Positions 23,501 to 33,967 of a stretch of 64,000 bases of DNA are shown piece by piece (position 1 is the stretch's first letter; each line of letters opens with the position of its first letter). The DNA is from Geosmithia putterillii (Eukaryota; Ascomycota; Sordariomycetes; Hypocreales; Bionectriaceae), in NCBI GenBank assembly GCA_900188575.1, contig FYEU01000301.1:707999-771998 (forward strand). The letters run 5' to 3'. A model generated the notes under the pieces. The model had not been told where the DNA came from and ran no database searches. It was given only the letters and a program-made list of their open reading frames with translations. Position numbers and translations under genes: made by a program.

Positions 23501-24039
23501 TGCGACTTAACCACCTCTCATCGTATGCCGACAAATGCTACTAAGGGGCGCCCGCGGCAATGTCCCTGGTCGCCTACAATGGCCGCTGCTTACATGTCTT
23601 CATATCAGACGAATTAAAAGATTAAATCCGAATATACGCACGTTATGACACCCTGCTCTTATCTTCCAGGTCGCTGAAACGTGCAACCCCTGGCGTCTAG
23701 ACCCCTTTGGCGGCGCTTAGAAGCGACTCCATCAAACAGGCAATTCTCAAACACGCGGCATACTTTCGAAGCGGCCAATATGCTGCTGGAGAGGAAGGCA
23801 CAGCCATTATTGTATGCACGTATGCATAGGCACGCAACTTTGACCAAGCAGCATGCACCTTGGGCGCAACTCAGGCCAGCGAAGAATGCCATTTGTATGA
23901 TTAGGCCCCCGCCTCGTTTACACCCAGCCAAGGCGCATTTTACTTCAGCTTCTCGAGGCTGATGATTTAAGACTGGACCGTCTTCCAGCAAAAGCAATTG
24001 CTGGGTTAGCAGAAACCTTCTTTTGACAAATCCTACATC
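20520..24039. other. long gene-poor region
   Basis: The 3.5 kb contain no ORF that I can tie to a family or splice into a plausible gene. TACGGAGTA occurs at 21616-21624, and its reverse complement at 20297-20305 lies in the intron of the preceding gene. A minus-strand frame at about 23242-23514 encodes one hydrophobic segment and might be a decayed membrane-protein tail, but I cannot support this. Composition is less GC-rich than the coding blocks. Confidence 0.5.
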
Positions 24040-25606
24040 ATGCGTTCCAAGCGAGTGAATAGACTGGCCGGCCTAGTTCTAAGGAGGCCACAAAACAAGA
24101 CGCGGCCTGAGGGATCTGATGTTTCTGTTACACCGGCGCCTGCTACGCCACCACAACACCACAGCCTCGGTCTGGACACGGTCTATGAAGGGGACGACCC
24201 AATTGTCGAGTAAGTGCCGTTGCATGGTGTGGATTGTGGTACTGTGATACTTGTACGACCTGACCCGCTGACCCGACCATCGCTATGGGCAGCATCATCG
24301 CCATTCATGGCCTTAACGGGCACCGGGAAACGACGTGGACTGCCGCCAATAAAGTGCACTGGCTTCGCCATCTCCTCCCAAACGATGTACCTCGCTCTCG
24401 CATCATGTGCTGGGGATACGATGCGAGAACACACGGGGGCTCTGGCACCAGCGTCCAGCACATATATGATTATGCACGAGAGCTAGTGTCGGAGCTCACT
24501 ATGAAACGGCAACTGGACGACGTAAGAAATGACCGACTCCAGGCAGCACAGTCAACAGCCATTAAAGTTAGGGGGGACTAACCACATATTCTGAAATAGT
24601 CCGTCAAACGACCGATAATATTTATAGCCCACGGCCTAGGTGGTATCGTCGTCAAGAGTGTCAGTTGCTGCGATTCCAACGTTCAGGTCTACAGAACAAG
24701 TGACATGCTAACGATACACAATATCCGCAGGCACTCATCCATTCAGATTCAGCGCGGATAGGTGCATTACCAGAACACCGTTGGATCAAGCTATCCACGT
24801 ACAGTATTTTCTTCATGGGCACGCCCCATCAAGGCTGCAATGGAGTGAAGCTCGGGCGGATACTTGTCAAGATTGCTTCTGTGTTTGTGCGCACCAACGA
24901 TGGTCTTCTACGGAATCTAGAGTCCGACTCGGAGTGGCTACAGCAGCAACTCGGGCAGTACGGTCCGATCAGCAGCGACTTTGTCACCAAGTTCGCCTAT
25001 GAGGCGTATAAGACTCGGGTGTTCGGCGGCGTTAAGATCATGGTAATTATGCGTATATTTCAGCCACCTGTCGCTCCTGAGAGTCAAAACTAAACATGTG
25101 ATCCGTGGCAGATTGTCCCACGCGCATCGGCCGTGGTGCCCGGGCAGCCAGATGCAGAGCCGATTGCCATCCATGAAAACCACATCAATATGGTCAAGTA
25201 TCCGTCTGCACAGCACAGTGGCTACAACACAATTTCAGAGCATATACAGATCATGATGAGGAGTTGTCATGACACGATCCAATGGAGATTGGAGGAAGAC
25301 GACAGAGCAACAAGATGTACAGTACCCACAGTGCGGCAGTCGTGGCACAACCGGTTGATGCTAATACTGGAGTTGCAGCTATCTACAGCTAGATACGATA
25401 CATGGTTCTTTCCCAGGAGTATTTCTGCCGGGTCCCCTGCTGCTCACTTTGTAGCAAGGACGCAAGAACTTCCCCAAATGCGTGAACTTTTACAGAGGAG
25501 CCATGGCACACGCAAAATAGTCATCCTAGAAAGTCTGGGTGGCGCGGGCTCTGAAGACTTTCAAGGATCTAGCAAGTTTGGGGGAATTAAAGGGATCTCT
25601 CGGAGA
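24040..25606 (+). pseudogene. SesB-like alpha/beta hydrolase NLR, truncated at the NB-ARC P-loop
   Basis: Five exons fit: 24040-24209, 24293-24521, 24600-24659, 24731-25042 and 25112 to about 25550. The product is an alpha/beta hydrolase like the N-terminal effector of fungal STAND/NLR proteins: IIAIHGLNGHRETTW, then PIIFIAHGLGGIVVKSALIHSDSAR, FFMGTPHQG and HINMVKYPS. A linker follows and then HFVARTQELPQMRELL, the usual lead-in to NB-ARC, reaching ILESLGGAG at residues 396-403. Intact relatives continue as a GK[TS] P-loop; here the next residues are unrelated. The remaining open frame to 25858 only overlaps the antisense of the monoamine oxidase gene. No NB-ARC body or WD/TPR/ANK repeat domain follows. 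The nucleophile Ser of the hydrolase is Gly145. It could still be expressed as a short inactive hydrolase-like protein. Confidence 0.72.
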
Positions 25607-27218
25607 CTAAATCTTGGAAGCAGGCCCGGCGGACTTTCCGTCGCCCGCACGCTTCCTGATGGCTCTAAACTCCTCGTTGAGCTCCTTGGAAGTCCTGGTG
25701 CCCTCCTCTATCGCGCCGTCAATGAACCCCCTCCACCCAGTAGCCCAATCGGCGCTGGCAAAGAGAATGTTTCCCTGTCGCTGCCTCAGACCAGGGAGGT
25801 ACTTTGTGGCCATCTCGGGCCGAAGAAACTCCCACGTGCCCTTGGAGAACTCGTCTGAGTTCCAGTCGTGAAAGACGAGACGCTTGACATCGCGCTCCTG
25901 GATGTGGTCCGGGGCGAAGCTTCGCACGGCTTCGAGTGCATCCCGCCCACCATTCGCCGTCGGGTCCAAGCGGACATTTTCATACGAGGGCCCAAAGGCG
26001 ACCAGGTGGGTGTTTCCTGCTGGGGTGGCTCCGTCGCCGGTCATGATCCCCAGAGGGCTATTGTGCTTCCACGACGAGAAGGATCGCAGATCCGGGTTGG
26101 ACACCTCGACATGCAGCTTGGTGCACTTGTTGACGTGGCCCAGGTCGGCGGCGGCCTGCTTCTCGGGCGACAAGGGCGGCGAGAAGCGGATTGTCGACAT
26201 GACGTTGAGCGGGATTGTAGTGATGACTCGCGCAGCCTTGAACTGTGGATTGCCGTTCTCCCGGCTGGTCACCACCACACCGTGGGAACCACAATCCTCG
26301 ACGGACGATATAGCTGTGTCGAAGCGGTACGAGAGCCGGCCCGTTGCAAGGGCCTCGTCAAACAGCCTCCGCGCGAAGTCTGACTGCCCGTGCTTGAGCT
26401 TGTATGTCAGACATAGGCTGCTGAACCAGCCCATGTCGTAGTTGTTGATGGCCCACCAGCGTATCATGTCGAGGAAGCTAGAGTTCTCCATGGTGCCGCC
26501 CGAGTTGATGGACAGGAAGACCTCGAGGAGGGCCAGTTCGACGGGCGACAGCTCGTGCCGTATCTCCTCCAGTCGGTCGGCAAACGACATCTTGTCGTAC
26601 TGTTCCATTGCAGGGCTACTCTCCATGTCCCACGGGAGAGGCATCACTTCGCGACACAGCTGGCCGTCCACATTCATAAACTTGTTTACTGCGGAGGACA
26701 ACAATTCAGACTAGACAAGCTGCATTAGTTCGCATTCTGCGTATACTTACGGGGAGAGGGCAACTGACCTCCTTTTGGTGATCCATCTTAGTGACTCGTC
26801 CATCCACGTCGTACACCCACGCCTGGTCAATTCCGTGGCCTCCAGAGGGCGACACCTTAAGCTGGGAGGTCATGCCGTACCGCGACAGCTCCCGCCAGGT
26901 GTATGGTTGGTGCCAGTGCACCCAGGTACCTCCCAGCTCGTAGGGGTGTCCCTCGATCTCGGAGGACCATGTCCTCCCGCCGATGCGGTCGCGTGCCTCG
27001 AGAAGGAGGACGTTGTGGCCACTCTGGGTCAGGTCGCGGGCGGCCGTCAGTCCGGCATACCCGGCACCGATGACGATGACGTCGTGGGATGTCGTCTCGT
27101 TTGGATTCAAGTTGGTAGAGGGCTTGATGACGCCGACGGATGATAGTCCGGGCCGGAGTCCGGTTCCGGGAGTCCATTGGTGGCCCTCTCGGGTCGGGAG
27201 GGACTCGTACTTTGTCAT
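25607..27218 (-). CDS. FAD-dependent monoamine oxidase (MAO-N-like)
   Basis: This flavoenzyme oxidatively deaminates amines to aldehyde, ammonia and H2O2. The two exons are 27218-26769 and 26710-25607, giving 1554 nt (517 aa). The dinucleotide-binding site is DVIVIGAGYAGLTAARDL (GxGxxG at 51-56), followed by LLLEARDRIGGRTWS. GGTWVHWHQPYTWRE and the C-terminal flavin segment ADWATGWRGFIDGAIEEG are MAO-family marks. The last three residues are SKI, a PTS1-like tripeptide; the Aspergillus MAO-N is also peroxisomal, so import into peroxisomes is plausible. The stop lies next to the truncated NLR gene, which converges on it. A same-strand permease gene is 1.2 kb upstream. The exact amine substrate cannot be read from sequence. 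Confidence 0.93.
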
Positions 27219-28456
27219 TGGGGTATAGGAAGGTTTTCAAGAAGTTGAAGGAGGGGGGTGCCGAATGGTTCGAGGGTAAGATCGATCGAGAGGTCAGTGA
27301 AGTGAATAGGGTAGATTGTTTGATTTGGCAGGTAGTTTGGGAGGCATTCTGACAATCATCACCATTAAATACTAACTAGATGTACGGAGTACTAACATAT
27401 CATGATGTATGAGGAGGGCCTTCAATGCTGTCTGCGTGTAATCTGGGGAATCCCATCGCAGAGTCAACCGGGTAACATTTCCGCATTTTGACATGACACT
27501 GTGAAAGAGGTCAACTGGGTTGCAATGCCAGGCCTCCTCTTTCACCACAGACAATGTGAGTATCACATCGTACTCGTTAAGAGTAGTCATCCCCGCTTAC
27601 GCCCGTTTATGACCGAGACTCCCCGGGCTGGTATGGAGACAATTTGGACACAATCAGAGTAACCAAAGTGAGTGGGTTCGTCCTATTCTTGCGAGGATAC
27701 TCGCACATTGTAGTATGCTCCATGCAATGGAGCGATAAGTTACTTCACTTTTACTTACGAAGCAGGTTGTGTAGGATTGTTGTCCCAGCTTTCATGTATG
27801 CGGGTCCGTACTACGGTCCGGCGACCCGATAATATTAAGTGGATCCCTCCCGAACCGGTGCTGAGATCCGATCGTTGTAAGTGGCCAGCCATCAAAGCCT
27901 CAGCACTTCGACTCGCCCTCCAGAATACTCCTCCATCGGATTACGCCAACGGTGCATGGGATCTGGGGTCCTCGGACGCCGAATGGATGGTTTCTGTCCT
28001 GTTATCTATTGCCTACTATTAGGGAAATATTAGACGGAAGTGTGATGGTGTCTCCCCGCACCTCACAGGAGGTTTAATGTGCAATATGGCGGAAGGGTAC
28101 GCGGGTGATCGAAGTTCCCTAGATGAGTGGCGGCCGCGTACGATTGATTATCTCTAAAAGGTATGCCTATACAGTTATAGCACGGTAAGATTAATGACGG
28201 CATATCTATGAGAGCAGCCACAAAGTTCCTGTGATCAAGTGATCTGATCAAGAGCGAGAACCAAGTTCAGACTACTTGCGATATCTAGTGGCGTTCACGT
28301 TGGTAGCATGTAGCACATGTAGTTTACTCAAGGGGCCTGGACTGGTTCCCCTGTCTTTAAGATCTTTCTGATTAAGCACCATTGCTCTTACTCATTGACT
28401 TCTAGTTCTCTCTGCCCAGTCATCTAGAACGCCTAAATACCTATGTACATGTATCT
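27219..28456. other. intergenic between permease stop and monoamine oxidase start
   Basis: 1.2 kb; it must contain the monoamine oxidase promoter. A TACGGAGTA motif is at 27383-27391. Small frames here look random. Confidence 0.5.
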
Positions 28457-30250
28457 TCACACATCCCCAGCCGGCAGCCCCATGATGACACCAGCCCCCA
28501 CAACAGGCATCTTGAATGTCTTGCGCCCATAGACAGCGTAGTACCCAATCCCGAACAACAGCCACCCAGACATGATGACGACCGAGTAGTTCATATTGCC
28601 CGCCACCACGGGGATAACACTGGGGAACACGCTGAAGAGCATGGCAACACCCATCCAGACCACGGCCGTGAGGTTCAGAACCGGCCCCAGGACCCTACCG
28701 AGCCTGAAGGGCCCATACTCTGACTTCTGCAGCTTGCGCCGCCCAAAAAGCAGCATGGACGCGATGGGCAAAAAGTACGAGAGGTACATGCCGATGACGG
28801 CCATGGAGAGGATGGCATTGAAGGCGGTCGAGCTGCCGAGGTAGATGAACCCCAGCAGCATCTGCAGGGTGGCAATCGACCAGATGGCGCACCTGGGCAG
28901 GCGGCTTTGCGGGTCGACCCGGCCGAGGTGCTTCGAGAACGGTGTCGCGTCGTCGCGCGCGAAAGCGTACAGGGTACGCGACGTGGAGGTTACGCCCGCG
29001 ATGCACGCAGCCACGGCGATGAGGAGGACGAACAGCGACAGGAAGGTGGTGCCCACGCGTGAGCGGGTGGCGTCGAGGAAGATCTGGATGAAGGGGAAGC
29101 CGGTCGGCGTGTCGAGCAGAGTCTCGAGCGGGCCCGCGGAGAACAGGACCGCTGTGGAGAAAGCCAGCCCCATGATGCCGTTGAGCGTGATGCTCCCTAG
29201 CATGGCGATGGGCACGTTGCGCGACGGGTTGGGGATCTCCTCGGCTAGGTGGCAGGCTGCGTCGTATCCCAGGAACGGGTACACCGTGCTGATCAGGCCG
29301 ACCATCCAGGCTACCCCGTCGCTTGGCCATCCCGTCAGGTTGTTGGTCTCGACGAAGACGAAGCCTCCGGTGTTCTTGTCCGCCATGGCGATCAGGACGA
29401 CGAGCGAGACAATAAAGCCGACAATGTGGAGGACACCTTGGGTACATCAAGGTCAGCATGATGATGATTGACTGGAAGATAGTAACCCTTACCAGAAACA
29501 AGGTTGGCCGTGGGCAGAAGCTTGTGTCCCCAAACATTCATGGCCGTAGAGTAGAGGAGAAAGGCCCAATACAGGAGCATTCCCTGCCATCTTGCCCCGA
29601 CATATTCCTCTCTGTTGAGTGTGATGAGACCCTGTGTCATCAGGCCGGAGACAAAGGCAGGCGATGCAGTGAGGACGATCTGGCCACCGATCGAGGTCCA
29701 GCCCGTTACCCAGCCCAGGAACTTGTTTCCCCATGTCGGGAAGAGAGCTGTTACCCAGTGATATTGGCCTGTTGGGTGTCAGCCACCTTGGACTCTTCAG
29801 TGTATGTATGTATGTAGAAGACTATGACTTACCACCGGCAGTAGGGTAGATGGAGGCAATCTCGGCCAGCGAGGCTCCAATGGCCAGGGTGCCAATGATG
29901 CTGACGATGCTGTTGTCCAAGTTAGATTAGTATCAATGTAACTATATGGGACACGCACAGGATGAAGCTGAAGAAATAACTAGTTGTGGAACGTACAGAT
30001 TATAGAAAAGGCATGGTGCTCCTCCGCTTGCCAAAGCCTGTGTAAGTACTGCAGCGCCTGCTTCCCATGTCCCCATAAGACAGAGGCACAGGGCGATCAG
30101 AGAAGGCAAAGAGAAGTTCCTCTCCAGCTCACTCTGGATACCGAGATGCTCTAGGTCGGCGACATCTTTGGGAGCCTTCGAGGAGTCCTGGCCGGGGGAG
30201 GAGGTCTTCTCGGCAACAGGCTGTTGCGTTTTGGTGTCGGGGGAGATCAT
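28457..30250 (-). CDS. APC-family amino acid / GABA / choline-type permease
   Basis: This is a plasma-membrane importer of the amino acid/choline transporter branch of fungal APC permeases. Four exons, 30250-29997, 29909-29833, 29768-29493 and 29436-28457, give 1587 nt (528 aa). A cytosolic N-terminus with DVADLEHLGIQSELERNFSLPSLIALCLCLMGTW leads into about 12 hydrophobic segments. LAEIASIYPTAGGQYHWV matches the conserved TM3/loop, with splice sites inside it. GYDAACHLAEEIPNPSRNVPIAM is the hallmark loop of this branch. The protein ends GVIMGLPAGDV without a long tail. Substrate is not decidable between GABA, choline and other amines. Being tandem with a monoamine oxidase suggests amine uptake (inference). 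Confidence 0.92.
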
Positions 30251-31467
30251 GGTGGAGATAAATTGACTGACAACAAACATACGCAAGACGGATGCAGATG
30301 ACACAAGAAGTCACTGCCTTTATCATTGATTTTATCGTTTCCCCCGGACTGGGAGACATCCATTGATTCCAGGTCTCTTGGATCTTATCTATCAGCATGT
30401 ATGCGGGTGCGTGATTCCCTCGCTGTCATTGGTCCAGTATGCAATTCTTCCGCCCATCCATCCAGGATGACACCCCCCGGTTGAAACCATTTCATGGAAG
30501 ATAAGATGGGATATAACGGCCATGGTCTATCCTGTTTTGTTGATTTTACCCGGGGTACGTACGTCAGCATGTTCTCCATGTAGTGACAAGCTCGCGCAGA
30601 CTGATAATGCGACGGGTTGATAAGATTGGCGTGATTGCAACAGTTGGAACTTGGCAGTAGTAGTTGTCCATCCCTGCAAAAAGGGGGCCCAAATTGTACG
30701 TGCACTGGGCGTAGGTAGAAATACATATAATACAGCAATACTGGGTGCTTTTGTGACAACTTCATTCTTATTCTTTGATTCCCCTGCTACTTCTCGGCTT
30801 CGTAATCTAGTGATACTGATATCTGTCAGGACCCATTGGTGGAAAGGCATGAAAGTCAGGACAAGGAAACCTGTATATAAGCCATCTGCCTTGCAACGAC
30901 CAACGCTACGCCATCAACCACAGGCACCTTTCCCCATCCTTGGCTATATCGCTGTGACCACTCGTCTATATACCTTGACGATGGGGTCATGCCATCTTCA
31001 CATGCCTCATAACCCCCCTCCCTAAGTCACTCTCTTCGTCTGGCAATATCTTCATACATACAGCCGTATCTGCAGTTGGCGTGCTGTCGTTTGGGGTTTT
31101 CTTCTCCTCTTGGGGTGTCCTGTCCTGCACCGCTCACCGGCTCACGGGAGGAGCGCCCGGAGGAGAGGGGGCATATGAGGGAGTCTGACGAGAGGACCCA
31201 GAGAGAAGGAGATAGCTAGATCATCATCACTTTCATTCAGATTCGACGTGCCTAGCCATCGTGATCTGTCCGTGATGCTCACCATCTCTTCATCTCTCTC
31301 CCCACTGCGTGCATCCCCCACAGCGTGGTACGCGATATGTCCCGTTTCCCAAACTCAGTAGCATGTTAGGACATCTTCCTCATGGCCCTTCGCCCAAGAC
31401 CGACTTTTTCGTTATCTAGAACGTAGTTCGCAATGTACTAGTAGTTGGCAACATAATTGGTTCGTAC
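30251..31467. other. intergenic containing promoter-like repeat
   Basis: 1.2 kb upstream of the permease. Apart from the repeat at 30846-30950 I see no structured element. The frame following the repeat has only a 15-codon ORF (about 30980-31025), so no gene sits where the repeat would drive one. Confidence 0.5.
30846..30950 (+). repeat. dispersed promoter-like repeat, copy 2
   Basis: The block order matches 13242-13332: GGCATG, GTATATAAGCC, then a 42-nt block at 30909-30950 with 38 of 42 identities to 13291-13332. Three of the four differences are transitions. No gene lies downstream. Confidence 0.7.
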
Positions 31468-32781
31468 TCAATCAAGGTGAAATGATCGATTCGCAAGGTT
31501 CTGAGCATCCTTTTCAAAGAGTCTGAAGGCTACAAACCTGCCCTGATCCTCTAAGAACTCGTATCCTTCAGTATCCGGGAAACAGTACTGGATCGCCGGG
31601 GACGGGCACGTCGATGTTCCAACACGGAGGAGGTAATTGCTGGTCAATTCGTGCCAGCTGGCCATATTCTCGTAGGCTCGGTTAGTCTCCTTGGAAATAT
31701 TTCCAATGATGAGAGTGGCGTTCTGGAACTTCCGAGTAAATTTTCTAGGCGCCTTCTTCTGCGATCTTGAGTACCAAACGAGCTGCCTCCACTCGTCCGA
31801 TGGACAATATAGCCGCTTGATCTCCGAGTCCCCCGACGCGTCGATCGCTGCCTTGGGGATCTCGACGCGCAAAATAACCACTGACTGTTCTGTGGATTGT
31901 CGCTTGACATATCCGGCGGAAACTTCAGCAACCCTGTAGTCCGTGGTGAAGTAGATCATAGCATGGACGCGAGCAAAATCATTGGGAGACGCGCTGGTCA
32001 AGAAATCGGCGTCCTCGATAAGACCGTCGTCATCAATCCTGCCGAAAACGCGACCCTCGTACGTTCCCCTATAGAGAAAGACGTAGTCATCGTCGTTCAA
32101 GCCCTTCGTGGCCTGTGCAGGGTCCCAGGGGCGCGGTGAGATCCCGGGTATGGGCTGCTGCTAGACTCCGGAAGTAACTTTTCGTCCCTCACGGGCCTGG
32201 TCAACTTCATCAGTGGAACTCCCTTGCGACCCAGTCTGTTGAGAAAAGCCTCCATCTCCCCCCCGACGGCTCTCCATATGTCGGAGGGCCGCTTCCCTCT
32301 CGCATGAAGCCCGCTGTATCTCTTCGAGCCCAGAGTAGCGCATCAGCATTGTGTCCTGGACCCAGAAGGTGCAGGATTTCTGAAGACGCACATCCTTGAA
32401 GGATGGGTCCATAATGGCATCTTGGGTTTGTTTGTTAATCCCACAGTTGTCGAGGCATTCGCGCCATTCGCTTTCGTCGTCGTCGTCAAAAGCATTAGGG
32501 TACAAGCTGAAGCGGTCAGCAGCGAACTTGTCGAACTCGGTTTGAAAGTCATCATCATGGAGCCAAGAGTTTCATTGCTGCCAAAGTTCTGAAGCCTTGG
32601 CTTCAGAAAAGCCCATGTACACCAGCGTCTCTGCCGATGTCAAGAGTGATGGGATCTGGGCGAATGCATCATGATAGTTTGCGGATCTCGGGTTGACATC
32701 TAACGGAAAATGGGCATGTTCCTCTTCACTTGACCTGTTCAGGCGACGTTTGTGGAGGCGTATGAAGCCACAGTTGGAGCT
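31468..32781 (-). pseudogene. conserved fungal protein of unknown function, broken by two stops
   Basis: One minus-strand frame of about 438 codons runs from about 32781 to the TGA at 31468-31470. TGA at 32572-32574 and TAG at 32161-32163 interrupt it. Sequence is continuous across both stops: SAETLVYMGFSEAKASELWQQ stop NSWLHDDDF, and REGRKVTSGV stop QQPIPGISPRPWDPAQ. I recall intact fungal homologues with the same order: ETLxxMG[FY]SEAKA, ECLDxCGIN..TQDAIMDPxF, MRYxGLEEIQRAS, then YFTxDYxVA..Y, LYxPSxEW and IGNISxxxN. No function is assigned. The second half (LYRGT, FLTSASPNDF, IYFTTDYRVAEVSAGYVKR) faintly resembles an ADP-ribosyltransferase-like fold. I could not find a confident start codon; a 5' exon may lie upstream. 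Confidence 0.6.
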
Positions 32782-33967
32782 TTAATCAAGTAACAGCCCG
32801 GACCGCTGGAGATGCTGCGAATCCAGGTGTTTAAGTATTGAGTTGATACTCAATGCAGCCATGTTGAGGTACCTGATGCTTCATTGTGGATGATTTGATG
32901 GCGGCGGACGGATGATGCAGTCTGCAAGGATGTGAACAAGGGTGAAGATCCCCACTGTTGTGTGGAGTGTTGTGGAGCTGCCGCTGCCTAAATAATAATC
33001 GTAGATTCACTCACGTGATGTCGATAAGTTGACGTGAATTGGCCGTGAATCGTATGGACGTGAATCACGTGTATTAGAAGCATAATGTGAACTTTGTATT
33101 TGACGCCATTGTGTAAAATTACAAACATGTTTGCTTTTATCCGCTGCCATCTAATATGCTGTGCCAACGTACGGAATAGGTTTGCGTTGATGAAAACAGC
33201 GCAACGCTCATAGAAGGTCCATATTCGTAATGCCAAGCTCCCAGCCATAGTTACCAGCCACAGCTACCAGCCACAGTTAGATAGCAACGGTGGCACAACG
33301 CAGGTGGCACTGTGAGGTTGGATGGTGGATGGATGGACGGACATTGAGACCTTGAGATCACACAGTTACGAATGAATAGAGCTCTCCTACACCCTAATAC
33401 ATTCCTTCATTGATAAATGACAGAGGTCGCAACCCCTACGACTACCGTAATACTGGGTACGAGTACGAGTACTACGCCGTACAGCGCACCTATGCTCCAA
33501 GCTCTTGCAGTGCCAGTGCCCACTGCCCAGTCGCCAGCGCACCCAGACCACCACCAAAGCCCGGGCGCCCCGCTCTCCTCCCCACAAACACTCACTCCAC
33601 CATCTCGTCATCCCAGGCAACTCTCCACCTCTCACCAGTCGTCAATCCACAGAACTGCATCCCTCACCGCAGAAAAAAAGCCCACACCCAGAAGCAACCC
33701 CCATCGGAAAGGGACGGAGAACCTGCCTGAAGCTGATCCCCTGGTCCCCTCTCTGAGCTCTCCCACGAAACAAGCAGTAAATTAATAACGACGAGGAGCG
33801 GAAAAAAAAAGAATCCAATCCCAGCAGCGCCTGCCCTTGCCTGCTGCCCCTCTCGGCCCGGTCGACCCTCGGTCCGTCCGCCCGCCAGCCCAGCCCAGCC
33901 CCGTACGGTCGCGCCCACCACCACCACCCACCACCCCGCCTGCAGAAGCAGGTCGTTCGTTTTGGCC
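32782..33967. promoter_or_regulatory. SNF1 upstream region and leader
   Basis: 1.2 kb. A CACGTG is at 33066-33071 within repeated GTGAATC/TCACG words (33010-33075). From 33480 the sequence is pyrimidine-rich and looks like a long 5' leader. An ATG-started 122-codon S/T/P-rich frame (33417-33785) lies in this leader and may be a uORF. Confidence 0.45.

Noticed and set aside
23242..23514. minus-strand frame with a hydrophobic segment as a membrane-protein remnant
   Set aside because: Only one hydrophobic stretch, a frame break nearby and no motif I can name; too weak for a feature.
25607..25858. continuation of the NLR-like frame past the P-loop
   Set aside because: The open frame here is the antisense of the monoamine oxidase C-terminus and shows no NB-ARC motifs.
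29959..29967. 9-nt micro-exon in the permease that would add Phe-Ile-Leu
   Set aside because: It would need a 29-nt intron, too short for normal splicing, and a single 87-bp intron (29910-29996) already gives a product of the expected length at this TM segment.
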